Positions 24,883 through 33,933 of a DNA stretch of 37,778 bases are shown one piece after another. The stretch's first letter is position 1, and every line of letters begins with the position of its first letter. The stretch is from Robiginitalea aurantiaca. GTDB taxonomy: Bacteria > Bacteroidota > Bacteroidia > Flavobacteriales > Flavobacteriaceae. The notes below the pieces were generated by a model. The model was not told the origin of the DNA. It ran no database searches and was given only the letters and a program-made list of their open reading frames with translations. A program made the position numbers and the translations under genes. The stretch lies in NCBI RefSeq assembly GCF_030380815.1, contig NZ_JAUDUY010000015.1, positions 1 through 37,778 on the forward strand. Direction: 5' to 3'.

Positions 24883-26798
24883 TTCAAAATTACCTAACCA
24901 ACAACGCCTCACGATTTGCGAGTAAGTGGCTGGTGCTCTTCATAGACCTGTTCACAATAGGCATTTCATTTGTGCTTTCATATTTAATCAGGTTTAACCT
25001 CACCCTGGGTTTTGATGTTTCCAAATTACCGATCCAACTTGCTTACGTTCTGGGTATTGCTCTTATCGCCTTTTTGATAACGGGTTCTTATAAAGGGATA
25101 GTTCGGCATACGGGCATACGTGACATTTACAATATTTTTAATGCCGTCTGTCTTTTTAGCGTCATCACAATCCTGATTGTAATCGTCAATCGGAGATTTG
25201 ACTTTTATCCTGAGTATACCATACCCTTGGGCATTATAATAATCAATAGTTTGCTGGCTTTTATAGGTTTAACAGCTTCCAGATTTGTTTTTAAATATCT
25301 TTATAATAGTCTTGTGAACAATAACCTGCCTTTTCAGAAAAATGTTTTGATTTACGGCGCTGGCGAATCGGGTATTCTTACTTATAATACCATATCGAAC
25401 CATTCAAGAAGTAATGCGCACGTACTTGGTTTTATTGATGAAGACAATAATAAAATAGGTAAATTAATCAATGGTGTTCCTGTTTATGCTCCTTCAAAAC
25501 TCAATGATCAATTTCTCAGGAGTAAAAAGATTGCCGAGATCATTTTCGCAGTGCATAACATCGATCAGAAAAAGTTAAGACGTCTGGTTGAAAGTCTGGT
25601 TGAATCCCCAGTAAAGGTAAAAATAGTCCCTCCAGTTGAGGACTGGATTAACGGTGAACTTAAGGCATCACAGATAAAGCAGGTTCAAATTGAAGACCTT
25701 TTAAATAGGGCTCCGATTTCATTCACGAATAAGCGAATACAAACCGAATTCCGGAATAAAAATATCTTGGTTACCGGAGGAGCAGGTTCTATCGGTAGTG
25801 AAATTGTGCGTCAGATTTGCAGGTATAAATACAAATCCCTGATAATATTGGATCAGGCTGAATCAGCACTATATGATTTACAGCAGGAACTAAAACAGAG
25901 CGGGCACGTAAATTTTGTCCCAGTTGTTGGAGATGTTAGGGATAAAAATAAATGCAACATCTTATTCCAGGAGTTTAAACCTGATATTATATTTCATGCG
26001 GCAGCTTACAAGCATGTTCCCTTGATGGAATATAATCCATATGAGGCAATTAAAATAAATGTGGCGGGAACCAAGGTGATAGCTGACCTATCAGAACAAC
26101 ACAATGTAGAAAAATTCGTGCTTATATCCACGGATAAAGCGGTCAATCCTACAAATGTTATGGGGGCTACAAAACGGATTGCAGAAATGTATATCAGCTG
26201 TTTGAGTCAAAATAGTAAAACCCGGTTCATTACTACCCGATTTGGGAACGTTCTGGGCTCAAATGGATCTGTAATCCCGTTATTCAAAAAGCAGATTGAA
26301 AATGGTGGACCCCTGACTTTGACACACAAGGACATTACCCGATTTTTTATGACCATACCAGAGGCATCTCAGTTGGTTATGGAAGCAGGAGCTATGGGGG
26401 AGGGTGGGGAGATTTTTATTTTTGATATGGGAGAATCCGTCCGGATTTTTGACCTTGCAAAGAATATGATTCGTCTTTCAGGACTTCGTTACCCTGAAGA
26501 TATTGACATCAAAATTACGGGTCTGCGGCCAGGAGAGAAATTATATGAGGAATTGTTGGCCAATGGTGAGAATACATTACCCACTTATCATAAGAAAATA
26601 ATGATTAGTAAGGTCAGAGACATTGATTTATTGTGGGTCCGATCAAAAGTTGAACAACTCTGTGTTTCCAACATGTTTTTTGATGCAGATATTGTAAAAC
26701 TTATGAAAGAAATTGTTCCAGAGTTTGTCTCGAATAATTCAGAGAATTCTAACTTCGACAAGAAAAGTATTTCCGGAAAATCAGCTATTAAGGTTTAG
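24879..26798 (+). CDS. Membrane UDP-GlcNAc 4,6-dehydratase (CapD/WbpM/PglF type)
   Basis: A protein of 639 residues. Four membrane helices lie between about 18 and 135. A first Rossmann-like domain has YGAGESG near 159-165, and the catalytic SDR domain starts with TGGAGSIGSE at 299-308. STDKAVNP (417-424) and MGATK (M428, K432) form the Thr-Asp-Lys/Met-Lys site of retaining 4,6-dehydratases. It removes water from UDP-GlcNAc to give the 4-keto-6-deoxy sugar. The C-terminal 40 residues are polar and rich in N and S. Its ATG overlaps the aminotransferase stop (ATGA), so the two act in sequence. Unlike the soluble CapE at 6897, it belongs to the retaining, membrane-bound branch. Confidence 0.93.
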   Translation: MIQNYLTNNASRFASKWLVLFIDLFTIGISFVLSYLIRFNLTLGFDVSKLPIQLAYVLGIALIAFLITGSYKGIVRHTGIRDIYNIFNAVCLFSVITILIVIVNRRFDFYPEYTIPLGIIIINSLLAFIGLTASRFVFKYLYNSLVNNNLPFQKNVLIYGAGESGILTYNTISNHSRSNAHVLGFIDEDNNKIGKLINGVPVYAPSKLNDQFLRSKKIAEIIFAVHNIDQKKLRRLVESLVESPVKVKIVPPVEDWINGELKASQIKQVQIEDLLNRAPISFTNKRIQTEFRNKNILVTGGAGSIGSEIVRQICRYKYKSLIILDQAESALYDLQQELKQSGHVNFVPVVGDVRDKNKCNILFQEFKPDIIFHAAAYKHVPLMEYNPYEAIKINVAGTKVIADLSEQHNVEKFVLISTDKAVNPTNVMGATKRIAEMYISCLSQNSKTRFITTRFGNVLGSNGSVIPLFKKQIENGGPLTLTHKDITRFFMTIPEASQLVMEAGAMGEGGEIFIFDMGESVRIFDLAKNMIRLSGLRYPEDIDIKITGLRPGEKLYEELLANGENTLPTYHKKIMISKVRDIDLLWVRSKVEQLCVSNMFFDADIVKLMKEIVPEFVSNNSENSNFDKKSISGKSAIKV

Positions 26799-26816
26799 AA
26801 TGGTAGTTTTAACATA

Positions 26817-27647
26817 ATGTCAGCAATTAAAAAAAAATACTCCATAACCATGAAAAGTAATTCAAAAAACATAAAATTTCATTTTCTTTCTTGTTGTATA
26901 CTGATCTTGTTAGCATCTTGCGCCTCTCGAAAGGATGTTGTCTATCTGCAGGATACCGGCGATTTTGAAACCATTGTGGCTGATAATGTTCCTGAGACTA
27001 AATTTAAAGTAGACGACCTCGTTTCTATACATATATCATCTTTAAACCCTGAGGCAAGTGCTCCTTTTAATTTATATCGGGGTGGTTCTGGAGGAGGTCA
27101 GAACGGAGCTATAGGAACTCCTACTGACCCCGTTGATTACTTGGTAGACCAGAACGGAATGATAGATTTTCCAGTCCTCGGGAAACTCAAAATATCTGGT
27201 TTATCACCAGATGAATTAAGGACATTATTGCGAAATAAATTAGCGGACTTCCTTAAAGATCCAATAATCAATATTCAGATTCGAAATTTCACCATTACGG
27301 TTTTAGGTGCCGTAGCTAGTCCTGGTAGCTATCCGGTATTGGGTGAGCAAATCACTATTTTGGAGGCTTTGGGTCTGGCTGGAGATATGACACCAAGAGG
27401 TAAAAGGGATAATGTTCTTGTTATACGCAATTTTGAAGGGGCAAAGGTTTATACACGTTTAGATTTGACATCCAAAGAGGTATTAAAATCTCCTGCATAC
27501 TATATTACCCAAAACGACATTATTTACGTTGAACCCAATAAAACTGGTATTCGTGAAACTTCCATTGGGAGTAATACTGCGTTAACGGTTTCAATTATTT
27601 CACTTCTAATTACGACCACTGCCATTATACTTACCAGGACTAATTAA
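26817..27647 (+). CDS. wza: Polysaccharide export outer-membrane lipoprotein (Wza)
   Basis: This forms the outer-membrane or periplasmic export channel for the polymer. It is 276 residues from the ATG at 26817. An in-frame ATG at 26850 would give a more usual 23-residue signal before the lipobox cysteine (LILLASC, C35 from the first start), so the true start is open. The Poly_export domain runs from about 55 (FKVDDLVSIHISSLNPEA) to 155 and is followed by an SLBB domain (ITVLGAVASPGSYPVLGEQ). A C-terminal hydrophobic helix (about 251-273) is common in homologues of this phylum. The gene lies 18 bases after the dehydratase and 23 bases before wzc. Confidence 0.93.
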   Translation: MSAIKKKYSITMKSNSKNIKFHFLSCCILILLASCASRKDVVYLQDTGDFETIVADNVPETKFKVDDLVSIHISSLNPEASAPFNLYRGGSGGGQNGAIGTPTDPVDYLVDQNGMIDFPVLGKLKISGLSPDELRTLLRNKLADFLKDPIINIQIRNFTITVLGAVASPGSYPVLGEQITILEALGLAGDMTPRGKRDNVLVIRNFEGAKVYTRLDLTSKEVLKSPAYYITQNDIIYVEPNKTGIRETSIGSNTALTVSIISLLITTTAIILTRTN

Positions 27648-27670
27648 TATTACTAAATAAATTTATAGAA

Positions 27671-30055
27671 TTGAATTCTTCAAATATTTCAGATAATAGT
27701 TTGGGTCTGACTGATCTAATTAGGCCTTATTTAAAGCATTGGAGATGGTTTATTCTGTCTTCCATCGTTTCCATTGTTTTTGGTTTGTTATTTATTAGAT
27801 ATGCGACCCCGGAGTTTCAAGTAGAGTCTAAAATTCAAATTCTGGCAGATCAAAATTCGGGTTCAGAATTAACCGCTTTCCGTGATCTTGAGGTATTAAA
27901 CACTCAGCCAAACGCTGTAGTGGATGATGAAATACAAATCCTGACATCTCGAACAAATTTTGAGCAAGTAGTCCAAAACTTAGGAATAAATGTTATCATT
28001 TTTTCAAAAGGTCGCCTGCATGATGTGGAATTATATAAGAATCCACCAATAAATGTCAGTGCACTGGCTCCGGATTCTGTCCTATATAATTTGAACGGGA
28101 AATTTTTGGTGGAAGTTCTATCCCCAACTACTTTCGCTTTCATTGATGATGAGTTAGGAGTGTCATCTAGGCCTATTAGCTTTGGCAGTTCTTTTACGAA
28201 TAAATTGGGAGAGTTTGTTCTAACTCCAAATAGCCAGGATTTTGATGAAATGACAGGACGTGAATTTGAGGTGGTGATTAAGCCAATTGATGTTATAGCT
28301 CAATCATACAAAGATAAGGTTGGAGTTATAATAACGGGTGAAAAGTCCAATGTATTGACACTTACTTTGAACGATCCCGTACCTGAAAAGGCTGCGGATA
28401 TTTTGAATGAGCTCACAGCTATCTTCAATGCAAACGAGATCGCTTCTAAGAAAGCAATTGCGGACCGCACAGAGAAGTTTATCAATGAACGGATTGAAGA
28501 AATTGAAGGGAATTTAACTAATGTTGATCGATCAGCGGAGGAATTAAAGTCATCTCAGGGAATATTGGACGTGGAATCCCAGTCCAGTATGAATTTAAAT
28601 TTGAGTGCTTCACGTCGGCAGGAGCTCCAGGACGCTCGGGTACAATTAAACATTGCGAACCAATTGAAAGCTTTGATAGACAATCAGTTTGGCTATGACA
28701 TCCTTCCCGCCAATTTAACTGCTGACGCATCGATATCAAGTTATCTGACTCAGTACAACCAGCTGGTTAACCGAAGAAATGGATTACTCCGATCATCTAA
28801 TGAACAAAACCCTATTGTCGTTAATCTCGATCAGGAGTTGAGCGGATTAAAACAGACGTTGCGAACCAGTCTGGAAAGTCTGATTAATAATCTTTCGCTT
28901 CAAATCAATAACATTAGCGGGCAATTATCACGAATTAATTCTCAGATTTATTCCGCACCTGGGGATCAACGCGCAGTACGCGATATAGAAAGAAAGCAGG
29001 AAACCATAGAGCAACTATTCCTCTATATGCTTGAGAAACGCGAAGAATCAAAAATCACTTATGCCTCTGCAGCCCCAAAATCCAATATTATTGACAGGGC
29101 ATATTTGACGAGTATATATCCGGTTTCCCCTAAAAAACCGATTATCCTTTTGGCCTCCCTTATTTTAGGATTACTAATCCCCTTTTCGATTATCTTTATT
29201 TCACAACTCTTAGATAACAAAGTTCATAATAAGCTCGAACTGGAAGAAATAATTGATGAAATCCCCGTTCTTGCTGAATTGCCAAAATTAGGAAGCAAAG
29301 AAAAAATACTTGTAAGTACTGGGGATAGGTCCGTATTGGCAGAATCCATGCGAATTTTAAGGGCCAATTTGGATTTCACTTTGAAATCTAAAAAGAAGAC
29401 TCCCGGGGGTAACCTAATTTTCGTTACATCAAGTGTGCCAGGAGAGGGGAAGACGTTCGTCGCATCGAATCTGGCGATGATTTATGCGAAAGCCAATAAA
29501 AAGGTTTTGCTTATTGGTGGGGATATCAGAAATCCAAAAATAGACCAGTTTTATTCTGGTAAAAACGTGGATAAGCTAAAAAGGGTATCCGGTAATAAGG
29601 ACAATAAAGGTCTGACGGATTACTTAATTGATGATGCTCTGATGGCCAAGGATATTACCAATACGATGCTGGTTACAGATCAAACCGTGGATATAATCCA
29701 TAGTGGCAAACTGACGCCAAATCCTGCGGAACTGCTGATGAATGATCGGCTTGAAAATTTGGTAAATGAAATTAAGAACAATTACGATTATATTATTGTA
29801 GATACGGCCCCTATGGTTGTAGTGTCAGATACCATGCTGATGACTAAATTCGCGGATTTGGTGCTCTATGTTACCCGGGCAGATGTGACCAACAAAAAAG
29901 TACTTGCGTTCCCGGTTAAAATGAATGAGGATGGTAAATTGGAGAATTTAGCCTTTATCGTAAATGGTGTTAAAGAGAGCAATCTGGGCTATGGAGGTAA
30001 ATATGGCTATGGGTACGGGCAGTCCACAAAGAAATGGTGGAAATTTGCCACTTAG
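27671..30055 (+). CDS. wzc: Chain-length determinant / bacterial tyrosine kinase (Wzc)
   Basis: An inner-membrane BY-kinase of 794 residues that controls polymer length and export with Wza. Order: cytoplasmic N tail, helix 1 at 27-43, periplasmic Wzz domain with a long coiled region about 250-440, the proline motif PVSPKKP before helix 2 (490-511), then the kinase domain. Walker A is SVPGEGKT (588-595). Walker A' is VLLIGGDIR (612-620), where Gly stands for the first Asp of the usual DxD form. Walker B is YIIVDTAP (707-714). The C terminus has a short tyrosine cluster (Y774, Y778, Y780, Y782) for autophosphorylation. The start is TTG at 27671; no ATG precedes it in frame after the last stop. 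Confidence 0.94.
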   Translation: MNSSNISDNSLGLTDLIRPYLKHWRWFILSSIVSIVFGLLFIRYATPEFQVESKIQILADQNSGSELTAFRDLEVLNTQPNAVVDDEIQILTSRTNFEQVVQNLGINVIIFSKGRLHDVELYKNPPINVSALAPDSVLYNLNGKFLVEVLSPTTFAFIDDELGVSSRPISFGSSFTNKLGEFVLTPNSQDFDEMTGREFEVVIKPIDVIAQSYKDKVGVIITGEKSNVLTLTLNDPVPEKAADILNELTAIFNANEIASKKAIADRTEKFINERIEEIEGNLTNVDRSAEELKSSQGILDVESQSSMNLNLSASRRQELQDARVQLNIANQLKALIDNQFGYDILPANLTADASISSYLTQYNQLVNRRNGLLRSSNEQNPIVVNLDQELSGLKQTLRTSLESLINNLSLQINNISGQLSRINSQIYSAPGDQRAVRDIERKQETIEQLFLYMLEKREESKITYASAAPKSNIIDRAYLTSIYPVSPKKPIILLASLILGLLIPFSIIFISQLLDNKVHNKLELEEIIDEIPVLAELPKLGSKEKILVSTGDRSVLAESMRILRANLDFTLKSKKKTPGGNLIFVTSSVPGEGKTFVASNLAMIYAKANKKVLLIGGDIRNPKIDQFYSGKNVDKLKRVSGNKDNKGLTDYLIDDALMAKDITNTMLVTDQTVDIIHSGKLTPNPAELLMNDRLENLVNEIKNNYDYIIVDTAPMVVVSDTMLMTKFADLVLYVTRADVTNKKVLAFPVKMNEDGKLENLAFIVNGVKESNLGYGGKYGYGYGQSTKKWWKFAT

Positions 30056-30117
30056 ATAAGCAGTCAGCCAATTGGCATAGAACTATAAAAGCCTTCTAGA
30101 CCAAATGCCAGTAGGCA

Positions 30118-30858
30118 TTAGTAAAAAGTACTAATTGTATTTTGAATTAAAGGAAGGAGGCGATCGGCCTCCTTTTCTTTTAACTGCAATTGCTTAATAG
30201 CACTCAGGTGTCCGAGTGAATGGGTATCCGTCCCTATAAAATCGATCATACCCTGTTCCATCAGCTGATGTGCTTTTTTCTGGACATCCTTTCCATAGTA
30301 TGGGCCCAGGGATAGCATATTGACTTGAAAAAGAATGCCCTTTTGCCTGTACTCTTTATATTTTGCAGGGGTTTGGTGCAAGTATAGGTAGCGTTCCGGA
30401 TGGGCGAGTATAGGCGTCAAACCCTTCTTGGTAATCTGAATAATGGCCTCATCGAATCCCAAAGATGGTTGTAAATAAGACATTTCTACAAGGATGTAAC
30501 CTCCTTTAAGGGGCATTATGCCATCTTGATTGAGCAAATCTTCGAATGTGTCATCGATCATATGCTCTGCCGCAGGGAGAATGGAAACATCTGTCTGACG
30601 ATGTTCTAACAGCGCTTCCATGAGTTCCTGATGGGCCGCGCGAATCGTCTGAGGCGTATTCGCATATAATCCGGGAAGTATATGGGGCGTTGCGATAAAA
30701 TGTCGAATGCCAAACTCCTCAAAAGCCTTGATGAGCGCCATTGATTCCTCAACCGTCTTAGCTCCGTCATCAATTCCCGGGAGGATATGGTTGTGGATGT
30801 CCACAAAACCTTCAAGATAATCAGTGAGAAACTTTTTTTTGTGAAACCAATGAACCAT
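30118..30858 (-). CDS. PHP-type tyrosine-protein phosphatase (CpsB/YwqE)
   Basis: A manganese-dependent phosphatase of 246 residues expected to dephosphorylate the tyrosine cluster of Wzc. Metal ligands are all present: DIHNH (H22, H24), ATPH (H59), E98/H99, LAHPER (H153) and TDTH (D211, H213). It is convergent with wzc, with only 62 bases between the stop codons, rather than in its operon. A TATTTTTG -7 element ends 17 bases before its ATG, so its mRNA leader would be very short. No clean terminator separates it from wzc, so the two transcripts may overlap at their 3' ends. Confidence 0.9.
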   Translation of the reverse strand: MVHWFHKKKFLTDYLEGFVDIHNHILPGIDDGAKTVEESMALIKAFEEFGIRHFIATPHILPGLYANTPQTIRAAHQELMEALLEHRQTDVSILPAAEHMIDDTFEDLLNQDGIMPLKGGYILVEMSYLQPSLGFDEAIIQITKKGLTPILAHPERYLYLHQTPAKYKEYRQKGILFQVNMLSLGPYYGKDVQKKAHQLMEQGMIDFIGTDTHSLGHLSAIKQLQLKEKEADRLLPLIQNTISTFY

Positions 30859-30875
30859 CCGCAGTTTTTTACATA

Positions 30876-30883
30876 CAAAAATA
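30876..30883 (-). promoter_or_regulatory. -7 element of the phosphatase gene
   Basis: Minus-strand TATTTTTG is an exact TAnnTTTG and ends 17 bases before the ATG at 30858. The implied leader is about ten bases. No TTG is seen at -33. Confidence 0.4.
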
Positions 30884-30921
30884 GGGATTCTAAATAAGCA
30901 GAGCCCCCTTATATAAGGAAT

Positions 30922-30946
30922 CCCGGGGAATCTTTATTTCCCCGGG
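30922..30946 (-). terminator. Hairpin terminator after ppdK
   Basis: CCCGGGGAA (30922-30930) pairs perfectly with TTCCCCGGG (30938-30946) around a 7-base loop. It lies 44 bases past the ppdK stop. The minus-strand tail (ATTCCTTATAT) is only moderately T-rich. The plus-strand tail (TTTCCTTTT) is better, so it may act in both directions. Confidence 0.7.
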
Positions 30947-30990
30947 TTTCCTTTTAAACATAAGAACGAAAATTAAATGTTTACCTAAAT

Positions 30991-33726
30991 TTATTTTGAA
31001 GATTCTCGGATTGCGGCCTGAGCTGCTGCGACCCTTGCAATGGGCACTCGGAATGGCGAACAACTCACATAATTCATCCCTACACTATGACAGAATTCCA
31101 CTGAACTGGGTTCACCACCGTGCTCCCCGCAAATACCCACTTTGAGGCCGGGATGTGCTTTACGTCCGCGTTTTGTGCCCATGATGACCAGTTGTCCAAC
31201 GCCTTCCTGATCCAATACTTCGAATGGATCGTCCTTAAGAATACCCTTTTCAAGGTACACTGAAAGAAACTTTCCGGCATCATCTCTGGAGTATCCAAAA
31301 GTCATCTGGGTCAGATCATTGGTACCAAAGGAGAAGAAATCTGCATGTTCTGCAATTTTATCGGCCACCAATACGGCCCTCGGAATCTCCATCATGGTTC
31401 CAATAGAGTAGGGGACGCGCTCCTTCCGCTTGGTAAAAATCTCTTCTGCCGTCTGTTCAATAATAGATTTTTGGAGCAGAAATTCCTCTAGGGTGCCCAC
31501 CAACGGAATCATGATTTCGGGTTGGGAATCGATACCCTTTGCTTTTTTAATATTCAGTGCAGCCTCAATGATCGCCCTTGTCTGCATTTCCGTAATTTCG
31601 GGATAGGTGTTGCCGAGACGACATCCTCTGTGTCCCATCATAGGGTTGAACTCTTCGAGTTCGGCTACTTTCTGTTTGACGTTTGCAAGCGAAATATGCA
31701 GATCTTCCGCGAGTTCTTTTTGTGTTGCCAACTGGTGGGGCACAAATTCGTGCAGTGGTGGATCCAGCAGCCGTATCGTGACTGGAAACCCCTCCATGGC
31801 CTCAAAAATGCCTTCAAAATCCTCCCGTTGCATCGGAAGCAATTCGCGTAAAGCTTGTTTTCGTCCCTTAACGGTATCTGCGAGAATCATTTCCCGCATT
31901 GCTTTGATCCGATCTACTTCAAAAAACATATGCTCTGTCCTCGTAAGGCCAATACCTTTGGCGCCAAAGCCACGAGCGATCCTGGCATCCTTGGGGTTAT
32001 CTGCATTGGTACGGACTTCCATTTTTGCGTATTTGTCCGTAAGGTCCATCAGTTGAGCGAATTCCCCACTGAGTTCAGGTTCCCTGGTAGCAACCTTTCC
32101 CTCAAGGATGTTCCCCGTAGAACCGTTGATCGAAATCCAGTCTCCTTCCTGATAGACGTGGTCGCCTACCTTTAATGTCCTTGATTTATAATTTATTTTC
32201 AAAGCTCCGGCTCCCGAAACACAACATTTACCCATTCCCCTGGCTACAACAGCGGCATGGGATGTCATCCCTCCACGGGCCGTCACAATACCACGGGCGA
32301 TGTTCATGCCTTCCAGGTCTTCGGGAGAGGTTTCTATACGGACCAGTATGGAGTATTTGAATTTGTCTGCTTCATCGGCAAAGAACACAATCTTACCGGT
32401 GGCAGCCCCAGGAGAGGCCGGAAGACCCTGGGCGATTACATTGGCTTTTTTCAAGGCTTCGGGGTCAAAGACCGGATGAAGCAATTCATCCAACTTAATG
32501 GGTTCGATTCGCTGAATGGTTTCTTTATCATCAATCAGGCCTTCTGAGCGCAAATCCATGGCGATTTTAACCATAGCCGCTCCTGTCCGTTTCCCATTCC
32601 GGGTTTGCAAAATCCAGAGTTTCCCCTGCTGAATGGTAAATTCCATATCCTGCATATCCCGGTAGTGATCCTCAAGAATCCGCTGATATCCGAACAATTC
32701 CTTATACATCTCCGGCATGATCTCTTCCAGGGACGGATAGTTTTCCGCCTGTTCCTCAGCTGATATCTGTGCCAGTTCTGCCCAGCGCATTGCACCGGAC
32801 TTTGTTATTTGCTGAGGGGTCCGAACGCCTGCAACTACATCTTCACCCTGGGCATTAATAAGGTATTCTCCGTTAAAAATATTTTCACCGGTCCCTGCAT
32901 CACGGGTAAAACAAACACCGGTTGCCGAGTCTTCACCCATATTGCCAAATACCATGGCCTGGACGTTCACAGCCGTTCCCCAGTCCTCAGGGTATCCGTG
33001 CATTTTCCTGTAATAAAGCGCCCGATCTCCGTTCCAGCTCTGGAATACGGCCATAATCGCTCCCCACAACTGATCCCAGGGATCGTTTGGAAACGGCTTC
33101 CCCGTTCTTTTTTTAACGATGTCCTTAAAATCATAAACAAGATCCTGTAAATCCTGGACGGTAAATTGGGTATCCAGATCGATATTTCGTTTTTCCTTAA
33201 GATGATCTATGATCTCTTCAAAAGGATCAAGATCTTCCTTGTTTTCTGGTTTTAACCCCAAGACTACACCACTGTACATCTGGATAAAACGACGGTACGA
33301 ATCCCATACGAACCGCTCGTTCCCCGTCTTCTGAACCATACCGGCAATAGATTCCTCATTGAGGCCCAGATTCAGAACGGTGTCCATCATCCCGGGCATG
33401 GATACCCTTGCCCCTGAACGCACCGAAATCAACAAAGGATTATCATTATCCCCAAAACGGGTTCCCATAGTCTCTTCGATTTCGGCAATTGCCTCCCGTA
33501 CCTGGGTATCTATTTTGGCTATTACGGCTTTTTCCCCCTCCAGGTTGTACTGTGTACAAACCTCTGTGGTAATAGTAAATCCCGGTGGCACCGGAATTCC
33601 GATTCGGCTCATTTCCGCGAGATTTGCGCCTTTGCCGCCGAGTAGATTTTTTAATTCCTTTCGCCCATCGGCTTTCTTATTTCCGAATTTATACACGCTA
33701 ATGGCGCGTTCCTCAATAGTCTCCAT
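30991..33726 (-). CDS. ppdK: Pyruvate, phosphate dikinase
   Basis: This enzyme interconverts pyruvate, ATP and phosphate with phosphoenolpyruvate, AMP and pyrophosphate in the cytoplasm. It has 911 residues, slightly longer than the common 870-880. Order: N-terminal ATP-grasp with LLGGKGANLAEM at 28-39 and SVRSGA at 101-106, then the swivelling domain with TARGGMTSHAAVVARGMGK and phosphohistidine H490. The C-terminal PEP/pyruvate barrel follows, with RLLDPPLHEF, GTNDLTQMTFG and the catalytic C866 in ICGEHGG. All key residues are present. It stands alone on the minus strand, closed by the hairpin at 30922-30946. A near-match -7 element (TACCTTCG, minus strand, 33758-33765) lies 31 bases before the ATG. 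It has no evident link to the capsule locus. Confidence 0.97.
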   Translation of the reverse strand: METIEERAISVYKFGNKKADGRKELKNLLGGKGANLAEMSRIGIPVPPGFTITTEVCTQYNLEGEKAVIAKIDTQVREAIAEIEETMGTRFGDNDNPLLISVRSGARVSMPGMMDTVLNLGLNEESIAGMVQKTGNERFVWDSYRRFIQMYSGVVLGLKPENKEDLDPFEEIIDHLKEKRNIDLDTQFTVQDLQDLVYDFKDIVKKRTGKPFPNDPWDQLWGAIMAVFQSWNGDRALYYRKMHGYPEDWGTAVNVQAMVFGNMGEDSATGVCFTRDAGTGENIFNGEYLINAQGEDVVAGVRTPQQITKSGAMRWAELAQISAEEQAENYPSLEEIMPEMYKELFGYQRILEDHYRDMQDMEFTIQQGKLWILQTRNGKRTGAAMVKIAMDLRSEGLIDDKETIQRIEPIKLDELLHPVFDPEALKKANVIAQGLPASPGAATGKIVFFADEADKFKYSILVRIETSPEDLEGMNIARGIVTARGGMTSHAAVVARGMGKCCVSGAGALKINYKSRTLKVGDHVYQEGDWISINGSTGNILEGKVATREPELSGEFAQLMDLTDKYAKMEVRTNADNPKDARIARGFGAKGIGLTRTEHMFFEVDRIKAMREMILADTVKGRKQALRELLPMQREDFEGIFEAMEGFPVTIRLLDPPLHEFVPHQLATQKELAEDLHISLANVKQKVAELEEFNPMMGHRGCRLGNTYPEITEMQTRAIIEAALNIKKAKGIDSQPEIMIPLVGTLEEFLLQKSIIEQTAEEIFTKRKERVPYSIGTMMEIPRAVLVADKIAEHADFFSFGTNDLTQMTFGYSRDDAGKFLSVYLEKGILKDDPFEVLDQEGVGQLVIMGTKRGRKAHPGLKVGICGEHGGEPSSVEFCHSVGMNYVSCSPFRVPIARVAAAQAAIRESSK

Positions 33727-33933
33727 AGACTTGTTTGTTAAATGGGTTTATTGTCTACGAAGGTAGTTGGATAACCTATGGCATTTTATGACAATTATCA
33801 GTACTGGAACCTGATTTACAGGGTTAATAACTGTCGTCATATACTTCTTCCTGGCTTGTCTTTCGGTAGTTGTATTCCGTTTGTAGAATTAGTCTCTAGT
33901 ATCCATTATGGTACGGACTGAAGCATAATTCCA

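Noticed and set aside
30104-30119. Small hairpin AATGCC-AGTA-GGCATT between wzc and the phosphatase gene
   Set aside because: The stem is only six pairs, overlaps a stop codon and has no T-run on either strand, so it is not a convincing terminator.
31522-33766. Several plus-strand open frames opposite ppdK, up to 149 codons
   Set aside because: They are shadows of a long conserved gene on the other strand.
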